DNA of 64,000 bases from Sulfurimonas sp. GTDB lineage: Bacteria; Campylobacterota; Campylobacteria; Campylobacterales; Sulfurimonadaceae. Numbering within the stretch: the stretch's first letter is position 1; the number at the start of each line of letters is the position of its first letter. Location: contig NZ_JBFHGL010000003.1 of assembly GCF_041583195.1 (NCBI RefSeq), positions 237,142-301,141 of the forward strand, written 5' to 3'. Below, in pieces: positions 37,761 to 47,527 of the stretch. Both the position numbers and the translations under genes were made by a program. The notes beneath the pieces are model-generated. The model saw only the letters and a program-made list of their open reading frames with translations. It searched no databases and was not told the origin of the DNA.

Positions 37761-38945
37761 TTATACCTCTAACTCTTTAATTTGCCAAGGAAGTCCTTGA
37801 ACATTTAACTCTTCCATGAATATATCGGGATCAAACTCTTCCATGTTAAATACACCAGTACCATTCCACTTATTTTCAAGCATAAGTTTAGCACCGATCA
37901 TTGCTGGAACACCCGTAGTGTATGACACTGCTTGTGAGTTTGTCTCAGCATAACATTTTTCATGATCACTTACTTGATAGATGTAGATCTTTTTTCTAAC
38001 ACCGTCTTTTAAACCCTCAGCAACAATACCGATATTTGTTTTACCTTTAGTACGAGGTCCAAGAGTTGATGGATCAGGAAGAAGTGTTTTTAGAAACTCT
38101 ATAGGGATTATTTTTTGTCCCTTATGTTCAACTTCTTTAATGCCAAGCATACCAACATTTTCTAAACACTGCATATGTGTTAAATAACTTTGACCAAACG
38201 TCATAAAAAATCTAATACGTTTAAGACCTTTTATATGCTTAACTAAAGACTCCATCTCTTCATGGTAAAGTAGATATGAATCTTTTGGACCAACCTCAGG
38301 ATAATCCCAAACTTGCATAATTTCCATAGGTTTTGTTTCTATCCACTCTCCGTTTTCCCAATAACGACCATTTGCAGACACTTCACGAAGATTTATCTCA
38401 GGATTAAAGTTAGTTGCAAACGGATATCCATGATCACCTGCATTACAATCTAAAATATCAATATACTCAATAGTATCAAAATAGTGCTTTTGCGCATAAG
38501 CACAAAACACATTTGTTACACCCGGATCAAAACCGCTTCCAAGCAGTCCCATTATACCTGCTTCTTTAAACTTTTCATCTCTTGCCCACTGAAGCTTGTA
38601 CTCAAACTTTGCTTCATCAGGATGTTCATAGTTAGCAGTGTCAAGATACGGTGTTTTAGTTGCAATACACGCATCCATAATCGCTAAATCTTGGTAAGGC
38701 AATGCTACATTTATAACAATATCAGCTTCAACTTCATTTATTAAAGCAATAAGCTCATCTACACTATCTGCATCTACACTGGCAGTTTTTATATCTGCAC
38801 TCGGCAGTTCATTTTTTATCTCATCACATCTAGCTTGTGTTCTAGACGCTAAAATTATTTGACCAAAGACATCAGCATTTTGTACACATTTGTGTACCAC
38901 TACACGACCTACGCCGCCAGCACCAATAATCAAAGTTTTTTTCAT
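37761..38945 (-). CDS. Carboxynorspermidine/carboxyspermidine synthase (dehydrogenase)
   Basis: A saccharopine-dehydrogenase-fold enzyme of 394 residues with the NAD(P) motif IIGAGGVGRVVVHKC at the N-terminus, LLGSGFDPGVTNVF, and the NFNPEINLREVSANGRYWENG region that fits CANSDH rather than lysine-pathway enzymes. It reductively condenses aspartate semialdehyde with a diamine (putrescine or diaminopropane). It is the first gene of the polyamine operon. Confidence 0.9.
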   Translation of the reverse strand: MKKTLIIGAGGVGRVVVHKCVQNADVFGQIILASRTQARCDEIKNELPSADIKTASVDADSVDELIALINEVEADIVINVALPYQDLAIMDACIATKTPYLDTANYEHPDEAKFEYKLQWARDEKFKEAGIMGLLGSGFDPGVTNVFCAYAQKHYFDTIEYIDILDCNAGDHGYPFATNFNPEINLREVSANGRYWENGEWIETKPMEIMQVWDYPEVGPKDSYLLYHEEMESLVKHIKGLKRIRFFMTFGQSYLTHMQCLENVGMLGIKEVEHKGQKIIPIEFLKTLLPDPSTLGPRTKGKTNIGIVAEGLKDGVRKKIYIYQVSDHEKCYAETNSQAVSYTTGVPAMIGAKLMLENKWNGTGVFNMEEFDPDIFMEELNVQGLPWQIKELEV

Positions 38946-38996
38946 TAAGGTTTTTCTCCATAAGCATTTAAGTGTATTATTTTACCATAGCTTATA

Positions 38997-40829
38997 TTAT
39001 ATTTGAGCCCTTTTGTTCTTAATATTTTGCACAATCTCCTGAAGCTCTTTTGCTTCTAGCTTATTTATTATAGGTTTTTCAAACTCGACACTTACAACTC
39101 TTCTTCTAAAAACGCTGCCGTGTTGGTCATTTTTATTTTTTGAAAATATGGAACCGAACATACCATCTATCAAAAATGGAACAACTACATAGTTATCTTC
39201 GCCTTTTATAAGTTTATAGCCGTTTTTGAACTCTGAGAGTTCACTGTCTTTAGAGATCTCACCTTCTGGATACAAGGCAACTACTTTTGATTTTTTCAAT
39301 CTCTCAGAAGCCTCTTTTAGTGCATCTTTAACAGAGCTTGAAGATATAGGTATTACATCTGCTTTTTTTAAAATAGGAGTTAAAATTTTATAGTTGTAGA
39401 TATCTTTATCCATAAGAAAGTTTATACGTTTTTTTATAGGCACCTGTAAAATCAACCAATCTATCCAGCTAACATGATTTCCAAGAAGCAATACGCCCTG
39501 ATTTTCAGGTATATTGTCTAAACCTTTATATTCAAATTTGTATCTAATAGAAAACAAAAATACAAAAATAGCCCATATACCCATAATAAGATAACGTTTA
39601 TATACTAAGTAGGTCAAACCTATTCCAACTGCTCCCATTATGTAAAATAAAGCCTCAGAATCCATTCCGAAATATGCAAAAACAGTTGTAAGGGCTAAGA
39701 ATGTAAACATAAAAATATTTTGAATAAAATTGTTTCCCGCAAGTATAGTTCCAAGATGTACTGATGGCGCAAGGTATTGTATATAAGCATTGAGAGGAAC
39801 AATGATAAATGCGCTAAAAATTCCAAAAAATAAAAACACAACAGCATTAAAACTCATTGATGTACTAAATGGGATAATAAATATGATGATTGTTATGCCT
39901 ACTGCACCTAGTATGATATATCCTACATTAATGAAGTACTTTGAAAAAATAGAAACTATAAAAGAGCCAAAAACTATACCAAGACCTGCGAGTGCCATAA
40001 CACCTTGAACAGCCAAAGCATTTGTCACACCAAGATTAGTTTTTGCATACTCTCCAAATATTGCAAGTATAACTTGAGATATAGACCATAATAAACTCAA
40101 AGCTATGATCGCTTCAAAAATTTCAGGCTTTCTTTTTGAAATTCTAAAGTTTTTAAATAGATATTCACCCCTAATATACTTTGAAATATCAAATCTTTTT
40201 TCACTATATATTTGAATTTTATTAGGTAGCTTAGATGCCAGATACCACTCTATTATTGAGCCTAAAACTAAGAACCAACCAAGTGGAGCGATCTCTTTTA
40301 GTATATCTTCATTAGTTGAAAATTTATCCCCGACCATAGATTCAAAAAAAGCAGAATAGAATATAATTCCCCCAAGTATTGCAACTATAGTTACAGCTTG
40401 AACTGCACCATTACCTTGAGTGATAAACTTATCCCCAACCAATTCTTTTATATAACCGTATTTTGCAGGTGAATAGATGGCACTTTGTAAAGCTAGTAAA
40501 AAAGTCATCATAAAGGCAAATAAAAACCAGCCTTGATAATATGAAAAAGTAATAAATATAGTAATAACAACAGCAAAAGCTGCCGAGTGTTTCATAATAA
40601 TATGTTTGCCAAATCTATCTGAAAGATATGCTGAGGGCGAGAAAACAAGTATGAAAGGAAGAAGTATCATACCGTTTATAATTGCAGTTAGAACTATCTG
40701 CTCACTAGAATCATAAACTTTAAATATAGTATTTTGAATAATTATTTTATGACCCAGATCAGTAAATGCATTTAAAAACACAACGATCAGATAGTTTATA
40801 ACACCGACAAGTGCAAACATTTTACGCAT
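38997..40829 (-). CDS. MFS transporter fused to 1-acylglycerol-phosphate acyltransferase
   Basis: The 610-residue protein has an N-terminal major-facilitator domain (about residues 1-430, 11-12 membrane segments) and a C-terminal PlsC-like domain (about 430-610) with the catalytic HX4D motif in NHVSWID (H452, D457) and the PEGE substrate motif (521-524). The pairing resembles the LplT-Aas lysophospholipid import and reacylation system, here on one chain but without an acyl-ACP synthetase domain. It probably flips lysophospholipid inward and reacylates it. Intriguingly, an acyl-CoA synthetase is encoded at 15081. It abuts the DUF695 gene upstream with no gap. Confidence 0.88.
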   Translation of the reverse strand: MRKMFALVGVINYLIVVFLNAFTDLGHKIIIQNTIFKVYDSSEQIVLTAIINGMILLPFILVFSPSAYLSDRFGKHIIMKHSAAFAVVITIFITFSYYQGWFLFAFMMTFLLALQSAIYSPAKYGYIKELVGDKFITQGNGAVQAVTIVAILGGIIFYSAFFESMVGDKFSTNEDILKEIAPLGWFLVLGSIIEWYLASKLPNKIQIYSEKRFDISKYIRGEYLFKNFRISKRKPEIFEAIIALSLLWSISQVILAIFGEYAKTNLGVTNALAVQGVMALAGLGIVFGSFIVSIFSKYFINVGYIILGAVGITIIIFIIPFSTSMSFNAVVFLFFGIFSAFIIVPLNAYIQYLAPSVHLGTILAGNNFIQNIFMFTFLALTTVFAYFGMDSEALFYIMGAVGIGLTYLVYKRYLIMGIWAIFVFLFSIRYKFEYKGLDNIPENQGVLLLGNHVSWIDWLILQVPIKKRINFLMDKDIYNYKILTPILKKADVIPISSSSVKDALKEASERLKKSKVVALYPEGEISKDSELSEFKNGYKLIKGEDNYVVVPFLIDGMFGSIFSKNKNDQHGSVFRRRVVSVEFEKPIINKLEAKELQEIVQNIKNKRAQI

Positions 40830-41510
40830 CTATTGCTCCTGTGCTAAAGTTGTACTCCATAACTCATAAAAACCATGCTCTTTTTTTGCAAGTTCACTTA
40901 ATATCTTAATATTCTCACTTAATGTAGCATACTCTAAATTATGAACTCTACTCATAGCTACACCATATTCGCACTCTTCAGAACTGATTTCATCTTTTAA
41001 TTCAAAACCAAACTCTTTAGAATTCTCTACAAAACGCTGCATCTGTGATGCAGTATCAAACATAACATAGTGCTCAACTTCACGCTCTTTTGTTATATCA
41101 TCACCCTCTTCTGTGAGCATATTTACAATCTTTTGAGACTCGATCATAAAAAACTCTAATTCGCTTGGTTCTAAATTTCCCTGATAAAATTCCCACTTTG
41201 TATCTTTAACAACACCGCCTTCAAACTTATAAGAGTTTTTTTGCAGATATGAGTTTACATCTTTTTGTATGTTTTTAGAGTTTAAAGAATAAAAATAAAG
41301 CTCGCTCCAACCATCTATAAAACGCATTCCCACATACTTTACAAATGGTTTTTTCTCAACTATATCAATTATCTCTTCTTTTGTTTTATCTTCTAACTCT
41401 GATTCTATAAAAAGTGAAAAAAGCCATGGATATGTTTGAACATCTTCATCTATGTCTAGTTCAACCTCTACACTAAAATCCTCGTTGATATTTATATATT
41501 TTTCAATCAT
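40830..41510 (-). CDS. DUF695 plus RraB-like two-domain protein
   Basis: The 226-residue protein has an N-terminal DUF695 domain (about 1-125; YPWLFSLFIESE, DGWSELYFYSLN, TKWEFYQGNLEPSELE) and a C-terminal domain (about 140-226; EREVEHYVMFDTASQMQRFV) resembling RraB, the protein inhibitor of RNase E. The biochemical role of the DUF695 part is unknown. Its ATG lies 8 bases inside the next upstream gene, a DUF695-only paralogue, so the two are coupled. It is very acidic. Confidence 0.75.
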   Translation of the reverse strand: MIEKYININEDFSVEVELDIDEDVQTYPWLFSLFIESELEDKTKEEIIDIVEKKPFVKYVGMRFIDGWSELYFYSLNSKNIQKDVNSYLQKNSYKFEGGVVKDTKWEFYQGNLEPSELEFFMIESQKIVNMLTEEGDDITKEREVEHYVMFDTASQMQRFVENSKEFGFELKDEISSEECEYGVAMSRVHNLEYATLSENIKILSELAKKEHGFYELWSTTLAQEQ

Positions 41511-41949
41511 CTGTATTTATTTCTTTTGCTCTTTGTTTTTTTAAAGCTATTTGTTTAGCTTCTTCAGGTGTAGGTTCCAGTTTTCTATGATAAAAAGACC
41601 ACTCTGAATCTTTTTCTACATGACTTTCATAATCATATGGTTCAAACTGTAAAGTATCTCCGCCACGTTCTTTTATACCGTCATTATTTTTTGAATAAAA
41701 ATAAAATTCAGTCCAGCCGTTTACAGTTCTAGAACCTATATAGCCTGTTCTGTCTTCATCTTCCAAAGATATGATCAGTGAACCTTTAAGACGAAGAAAC
41801 TCAAGGTAATTATCTGCTTTAGTATCTGAACTATCTAAATGCAAAAAGATGCTTAAAAGCCATGGGTTATCTCTGTAGCGCTCGATCTCGCTTTCAACCT
41901 CAATTTTAACTTTTTCACCATCTTCCAAGCGTTCAAAAAAGTTCAGCAT
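41503..41949 (-). CDS. DUF695 family protein
   Basis: The 148-residue acidic protein matches the N-terminal half of the gene after it: NPWLLSIFLHLD, VNGWTEFYFYSKN and DSEWSFYHRKLEPTPEE align in order with that protein's motifs, showing a tandem duplication. Function unknown. It lies 10 bases after ribB and overlaps the next gene by 8 bases. Confidence 0.75.
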   Translation of the reverse strand: MLNFFERLEDGEKVKIEVESEIERYRDNPWLLSIFLHLDSSDTKADNYLEFLRLKGSLIISLEDEDRTGYIGSRTVNGWTEFYFYSKNNDGIKERGGDTLQFEPYDYESHVEKDSEWSFYHRKLEPTPEEAKQIALKKQRAKEINTDD

Positions 41950-41959
41950 ATACGCTCTT

Positions 41960-42988
41960 TTATATCACTACAGTTTCGTTTACTTCTAATCCAAAGCCGC
42001 CTAAACCTACAATGTCAGTTTGAGCTGACGAGCTTAAAAGGTTCATTTTAGAAATCCCCAAACTTTTTATAATTTGTGCTCCGGTACCAATCTCTTTCAT
42101 ATGAGCATTGTCTTGGTGGTTAGTTTTGTTTATAAATACAAGTACACCGCTATTTTGTTTAAGGTACTCTATTGAATTTACGAGGTTTTTATACTTTGAC
42201 TGGTTTAATAATAAGTCTATATCAGGTACAACATTGTGTACACGTACGTTAGCAAGCTCTCCAGCCTTATAAAATACAATAGCCGTATGTTCAATTCCAT
42301 CATGGTCTTCATAAGTGTGTCTATTTACTTTTACGTCGAAAAATTCAATTTCTTCAACATTAGTTTCTTTTACAAGTCTCTCATTTGCCAGACGATATTC
42401 AACTATATCAGATATGAAAACAGTTTTAAGGTTGTGTTTCTCACCGAATATATCCAGATCATCACGTCTTGCCATAGTTCCGTCTTCTTTAATGATCTCA
42501 CAAATAACACCTGCTTCTTGCAGTCCTGCTAAACGACAAATATCTACACTTCCTTCTGTATGACCTGTTCTAACCAATGTACCGCCATCTTTAGCTATTA
42601 ACGGAAAAATGTGCCCCGGTCTTACCAATTCATCTGCATGTGATATCGGGTTTGCGAGTATCTTTATCGTATCATCACGCTCTTTAGCAGATATACCAGT
42701 TTCTGCAGTTTTTGCATCAACTGATACCGTAAACGCAGTCTCATACGATGATGAATTTGAACTAACCATTGGATTTAATTCTAGTCTGTTTGCCGTATCT
42801 TTACTAAGAGCTACACATATAAGCCCTCTTGCCTCTTTAGCCATAAAGTTTACATGTTCAGGTGTGGAAAATGCAGCAGCATAAACAAGGTCACCTTCAT
42901 TTTCTCTGTCCTCATCATCACACATGATGATCATTCTACCTTTTTTAATCTCTTCAATTGCTTCTAAAACTCTCTGAGTGGGTGTCAT
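41960..42988 (-). CDS. ribB: 3,4-dihydroxy-2-butanone 4-phosphate synthase with degenerate GTP cyclohydrolase II domain
   Basis: The N-terminal domain (about 1-205) makes the four-carbon precursor of riboflavin from ribulose 5-phosphate and keeps the active-site motifs DDEDRENEGD (24-33), LVRPGHIFPL and RTGHTEGSVDIC. The C-terminal part (about 210-342) aligns with GTP cyclohydrolase II (RVHNVVPDIDLL, GTGAQIIKSLG) but contains no cysteine, so it lacks the zinc site required for that activity. The protein is therefore probably RibB only, and a separate RibA must exist elsewhere. I recall the same arrangement in other Campylobacterota. No FMN riboswitch is visible upstream. Confidence 0.9.
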   Translation of the reverse strand: MTPTQRVLEAIEEIKKGRMIIMCDDEDRENEGDLVYAAAFSTPEHVNFMAKEARGLICVALSKDTANRLELNPMVSSNSSSYETAFTVSVDAKTAETGISAKERDDTIKILANPISHADELVRPGHIFPLIAKDGGTLVRTGHTEGSVDICRLAGLQEAGVICEIIKEDGTMARRDDLDIFGEKHNLKTVFISDIVEYRLANERLVKETNVEEIEFFDVKVNRHTYEDHDGIEHTAIVFYKAGELANVRVHNVVPDIDLLLNQSKYKNLVNSIEYLKQNSGVLVFINKTNHQDNAHMKEIGTGAQIIKSLGISKMNLLSSSAQTDIVGLGGFGLEVNETVVI

Positions 42989-43014
42989 AAATATTCCTAA
43001 ATAAATTTGATTTT

Positions 43015-43020
43015 ATTATA
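43015..43020 (-). promoter_or_regulatory. Putative -10 box for ribB
   Basis: The minus strand reads ATATATAATAAA 27 bases before the ribB ATG. No clear -35 box. Confidence 0.35.
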
Positions 43021-43059
43021 TATGAAAGTATATTAAAAAGAGTTCAAACACAAAATTCG

Positions 43060-43485
43060 TTAACTTATTTTTTCAATAGAAGTATTTAAAACATCTACCA
43101 ATTCGTTTAATTTTACAGGTTTATAAATATAGCTACTTATACCTAATTCTGCAGCTTTATCTAAATATTGTTCTTCATTATATGCAGAAGATATAATTAT
43201 TTCCTGGTCATCATTATCTTTAAGAATATTCTTTATTAACGTAAAACCATCCATATTAGGCATTAAAATATCTGTTACAACTATATCGTATTTTTTTTGT
43301 TTATATCTATCTAAACCTTCTTTTCCATCTTTGGCTACATCTACAGTTGGAAAAATTTTTTTAAATAAGTTAGATGTTTTCTCACGTAACGTATCTTCAT
43401 CTTCTACATAAAGAACTGATAAGCCATCAGCCTTCTCTTTTAATTCTTTTATATTTTCAGATATATTATTTTTCATCATCGTCAT
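43060..43485 (-). CDS. Single-domain response regulator (CheY-like receiver)
   Basis: A stand-alone receiver domain: acidic pair YVEDED, phosphoacceptor aspartate in VVTDILMPNMDG, conserved serine in IISSAYN and lysine in YIYKPVKL. It has no output domain, so it probably acts through protein contact or a phosphorelay. The reading frame extends to a TTG at 43503, but GAGGA lies 8 bases before the ATG at 43485, which is preferred (141 residues); ATGs at 43479 and 43476 are alternatives. It overlaps the end of the kinase gene, its likely partner. Confidence 0.88.
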   Translation of the reverse strand: MTMMKNNISENIKELKEKADGLSVLYVEDEDTLREKTSNLFKKIFPTVDVAKDGKEGLDRYKQKKYDIVVTDILMPNMDGFTLIKNILKDNDDQEIIISSAYNEEQYLDKAAELGISSYIYKPVKLNELVDVLNTSIEKIS

Positions 43486-46400
43486 TTTTACCATCCTCTT
43501 CAATTAACAAACTTATTTTAAAACAAGTACCTTCTCCAATATTTGAGACATCTATAATTCCTTTTAGATGTTCTTCAATAATCATCTTACTCATATAGAG
43601 TCCCAAACCTGTTCCTGTTTTTTCATCTTTTGTAGAAAAGTATGGATCAAATATTTTTGGCAATATTTCATCGTATATACCACCTCCATTATCACTAACT
43701 TCTATATTTACATACTTATCGTCTTCATATACATGTATAGCTATCCAAGCATCTTCTTTTTTATTCAATAAAATTGCATCTTTAGCATTAGTAATCATAT
43801 TTACAAAAACCTGCATAAGCTCTCTAGGATATGCATTTACTTTTTTATCTGTTTCAAATAATGTTATAAGTTCTATATTATTATTTTTAATACTATCTTG
43901 AACTATTGACAAAGTCTGCTTAACAATATCTTTAATGTTAACTATTGAAGCATCCCTGTCAGGTTTAAAAAAGTTTCTAAAATCATCTATAGTTTTTGAA
44001 AGGTGTTGTGTTTGTTCTATAATACTATTTGCATACTTTTCTGATTCTTCAGTGTCAAATTCATCTATCGCAATATCTAAGAGCATATTGTTTGCGTCCA
44101 TTGAAATTGCAGCTATCGGCTGTCTCCATTGATGGGCTATCATCCCTATCATCTCTCCCATAGCGGCATTACGTGATTGATTCAAGAGCATATCATCTTT
44201 TTTCTTTAACTCTGTAATATCAGTAGCTGAAGTTATTAATGTACTTTTATTATTAACAATCCCAAGTGGTGCCGAACTAAACTGCCATATAACAAAGTCA
44301 CCATTTTTTGTTTTTATAGAATGTTCTTTTCCATCATCAAATTTTTCTTTAATTTTATATAAACTCTTTATATATTGCTTCATTGATGTTTTTGTAATCT
44401 TTTCATCATTTAAATCTTCATGATATACTTTGTCAACCAAATCATCAATTGTTGATAGTTCATTAAAAGTATATCCTGTCACATCAACCCATGCTTTATT
44501 TACTCTTAGTATCTGACCTGCTTCATTATGAATGATCATAGGATTTGGAGCCTGACTAATAATTGTTTCAAGCTCATTTTTTTTCTGGTTAAGTTCCACC
44601 AACGTAGATTTTTTTTCTGTAATATCCTGTGTAGTACCTACAAGTTTAACTATTTTATTATTTTCCTGTTCGACTATCCAACGATGTTCTAAAAATATCA
44701 ATTTACCATCATTCTTTCTATAGATCCTATTATGTAAAATATTTGTATCGCTAGATTTAAATGATTGTTCAAACATTTGTTTTGATTTTTCAAGGTCATC
44801 TTTATGAACAAAACCAAATAACATATCATTGTCAAATTTCATATCAATATCAGACACACCGTATATGTTATACAGTTCATCACTGTAAGTTAAACTCTTA
44901 GTATTTATATTATATTCCCAACTTGCTATTTTTGCAATTGACTGGGCTTCTTTGAGTCCTTTATACAACTTATGTTCTCTTGTAAAATCGGATGAATTAC
45001 CTACTAAACCAATAATATTTTTATCAGAGTCAAGTAAAGGTGATTTTGCGGTTTTTAGATAAACCTTGTCTCCGTTTGGATAAGTAACCCATTCGAAATT
45101 AGATACAGGTTTCTTATGAGCAAACATATTTATATCATTATCGCGAAAAATCTGTGCAGTCTCATTGTCAAAAAGTTCAAAATCATCATGACCGATGACA
45201 TCTTCTTTTGATTTTCCGGCTAATTTTAAAAATGTATCATTACATGTGATATATTTAAACTCTTTATCTTTCACAAATATAATATTATCTATACTGTTTA
45301 TAATATTGTCATATAGGTTTTTAAGATACAAGATTGTGTCTTCAGCCTCTTTTTGAATAGATATATCTTGAATACTTCCTAATACCCTTTCAGCTCTTTT
45401 ATCATCATTGAAAATAACTTTACCGCGTGCCTCTATCCAAACATAATACTTATCTTTATGTTTCACTCTGTGTATATTATGATAAAAGTTTATCTTTCCA
45501 TCTTTTAGGTCTTTCATATCTGAAAAAACTTGCTCTTTATCATCAGGGTGTATACGATTTATCCATGATTCAAGTTTATTTTCAATCTCATCATCTCTAT
45601 AGCCTATCAAGTTCTTAGTTCTAGGTGAAAAGTAGATCTCATCAGTTATTAAATTCCAATCCCATATACCATCATACGTTGCTTCGAGTACTAACTCTAA
45701 CCTTTTTTGAATTAGATCTCTTTCCTTTTCAAATCTCAAACTATCTGTAATATCGAAAATTATAGAATAAAGGAGTGTCTTTCCATCAACATTAATAGGT
45801 CCGCTATATACCTTTACATTTCTAATATCACCACTTCTTAATTTATGTTCACAATAGAATTCATCATACTTCTCACTTTTTAAAGCTTCCATTCTGGATA
45901 AAATATCTTCTTTTGGTAATGTACAGATATTAGTAAGACTCATATTTATAAATTCATCATAACTATATCCATAATAATTACAAGCTTTATCATTAGCATC
46001 TACTATTTTAATTTTCACAGGATCTATAATCAATTCAACTGTCTTATTACCTTGAAAAAGCATATGATAACGCTGTTCATTTTGTTCAAGTTTAGTTACT
46101 AAGTTTATTGATCTAATTGCATAAGCAATATCACTTGCAAGTTCCTCTAAAATAAGCCGTTCATCATGTTCAATATCTTGTTCTTTAAAACAAACATTGA
46201 TAAAACCATAAAGTTCATCTTCATACTTTATTTTGATCTTAAATATATTGTCTTTTTGAAAAAACAAACCCTTAGTCTTGGAAATTTTTTCTATATCAAC
46301 AGGTTTCCAATCTAAGTTTAACTTATCTTGAAAGTCACTAAAACATCTAGACTCCCCTCCACCGATAACATTTGTAATTTTATAATTACTATCCAAAACA

Positions 46401-47203
46401 ACTATCCATAAACAATCATATATGTTACTGGACTTTAATATGTTATAACTGTTTGTCAGTAGTTCATGAGGATCATTTTCTCGAATTATTGACTGGTTAA
46501 TCTCACGTACAACATTTAAAACATTTTCTAAATGGTTATTTTTCTTTATATTTTTTAGAGTTTTGTCTATTGTATAAAAAAGTATAAAAATCAGTGTAAT
46601 AAAAAATAATGTATTAACTAATGTAGTTAACTCTTTTAAATCTTGAGTTTCTGATATGGAGCTATTTTTAAACTCTAATGCTTTAGATTGTGAAAATTTA
46701 TATATATGGTCAATAGTTTGTTCCATTTCTAAAATATGTTTAGTACAACTACTGTTTATAACCTTTACTGCTTCAGCTCTTTTTCCTTCTTCTATAAGTT
46801 TAATAATCTTATTGTGTATAGGTTTCCAAGTTTTAAAAAGTATCATTATTTGTTCATCAAATTTTTCATCAGTATCATCAAGGATATTATTTTTTATAAC
46901 TAATAAATTTTTATAAATTTCATTCTCATGTAGTTCTATATTTTTTGATAATACAGATAATTGTTCTTTCGATTTAGAAAGAACAATATCTTTTACGTCT
47001 CCGTGAATTTGATAAATTTTCTGTTTGATTATTAAAGCAGCATTTGATACTTTTAACGGGTGATTATAAAGATGGAGTGTGTTATGTTGGATTTTTTTAA
47101 CTCCATTGTAGTTAAATAATTCAACAGATATTGATAAAAATGCAAGAAGTAAAAAATATACTACTATAAAATATATTTCTCTCTTGTGTTGTTTTGTTTT
47201 CAT
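43466..47203 (-). CDS. Membrane-bound multi-PAS sensor histidine kinase
   Basis: The 1245-residue protein has two membrane segments (about 11-28 and 196-215) around a helical periplasmic sensor of roughly 165 residues, then a GAF-like domain (about 240-365), five PAS domains (about 376-488, 500-617, 629-742, 752-863, 880-998), a HisKA-type box with the phosphoacceptor in IAHQWRQPI (H1024) and a C-terminal HATPase with DNGGGI and GTGLGLYMSK. The HQWRQPI box is the form typical of Campylobacterota kinases. The receiver gene overlaps its end. The ligand cannot be predicted. Confidence 0.92.
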   Translation of the reverse strand: MKTKQHKREIYFIVVYFLLLAFLSISVELFNYNGVKKIQHNTLHLYNHPLKVSNAALIIKQKIYQIHGDVKDIVLSKSKEQLSVLSKNIELHENEIYKNLLVIKNNILDDTDEKFDEQIMILFKTWKPIHNKIIKLIEEGKRAEAVKVINSSCTKHILEMEQTIDHIYKFSQSKALEFKNSSISETQDLKELTTLVNTLFFITLIFILFYTIDKTLKNIKKNNHLENVLNVVREINQSIIRENDPHELLTNSYNILKSSNIYDCLWIVVLDSNYKITNVIGGGESRCFSDFQDKLNLDWKPVDIEKISKTKGLFFQKDNIFKIKIKYEDELYGFINVCFKEQDIEHDERLILEELASDIAYAIRSINLVTKLEQNEQRYHMLFQGNKTVELIIDPVKIKIVDANDKACNYYGYSYDEFINMSLTNICTLPKEDILSRMEALKSEKYDEFYCEHKLRSGDIRNVKVYSGPINVDGKTLLYSIIFDITDSLRFEKERDLIQKRLELVLEATYDGIWDWNLITDEIYFSPRTKNLIGYRDDEIENKLESWINRIHPDDKEQVFSDMKDLKDGKINFYHNIHRVKHKDKYYVWIEARGKVIFNDDKRAERVLGSIQDISIQKEAEDTILYLKNLYDNIINSIDNIIFVKDKEFKYITCNDTFLKLAGKSKEDVIGHDDFELFDNETAQIFRDNDINMFAHKKPVSNFEWVTYPNGDKVYLKTAKSPLLDSDKNIIGLVGNSSDFTREHKLYKGLKEAQSIAKIASWEYNINTKSLTYSDELYNIYGVSDIDMKFDNDMLFGFVHKDDLEKSKQMFEQSFKSSDTNILHNRIYRKNDGKLIFLEHRWIVEQENNKIVKLVGTTQDITEKKSTLVELNQKKNELETIISQAPNPMIIHNEAGQILRVNKAWVDVTGYTFNELSTIDDLVDKVYHEDLNDEKITKTSMKQYIKSLYKIKEKFDDGKEHSIKTKNGDFVIWQFSSAPLGIVNNKSTLITSATDITELKKKDDMLLNQSRNAAMGEMIGMIAHQWRQPIAAISMDANNMLLDIAIDEFDTEESEKYANSIIEQTQHLSKTIDDFRNFFKPDRDASIVNIKDIVKQTLSIVQDSIKNNNIELITLFETDKKVNAYPRELMQVFVNMITNAKDAILLNKKEDAWIAIHVYEDDKYVNIEVSDNGGGIYDEILPKIFDPYFSTKDEKTGTGLGLYMSKMIIEEHLKGIIDVSNIGEGTCFKISLLIEEDGKNDDDEK

Positions 47204-47352
47204 TATTTTAAACTTATCTTATAAATAATTATTTTAATCCATTCTACAATATTTTTTTATAATAGAACTTATGATTTTTTATTAATTATTTTTAAGATTA
47301 AATATATGTATATTTTTAAAAAACTAAATTTTAAAATTTTTATAACAAACAC

Positions 47353-47381
47353 TTGACAATGAAAAAAATTTTGTCTATAAT
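47353..47381 (+). promoter_or_regulatory. Consensus housekeeping promoter for the tRNA pair
   Basis: TTGACA (47353-47358) and TATAAT (47376-47381) are separated by exactly 17 bases, a perfect match to the sigma-70 consensus. The predicted start near 47389 is about 33 bases before tRNA-fMet. Confidence 0.9.
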
Positions 47382-47421
47382 TTCGCCCACAAACAAAGCA
47401 TACAAGCTTTATTTGACGTGT

Positions 47422-47498
<77 letters not shown>

Positions 47499-47527
47499 AT
47501 TTTACAAACTACATTTTAAAAACATAT

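Noticed and set aside
42236..42563. Two overlapping plus-strand open frames
   Set aside because: Both are antisense to ribB, whose motifs are clear.
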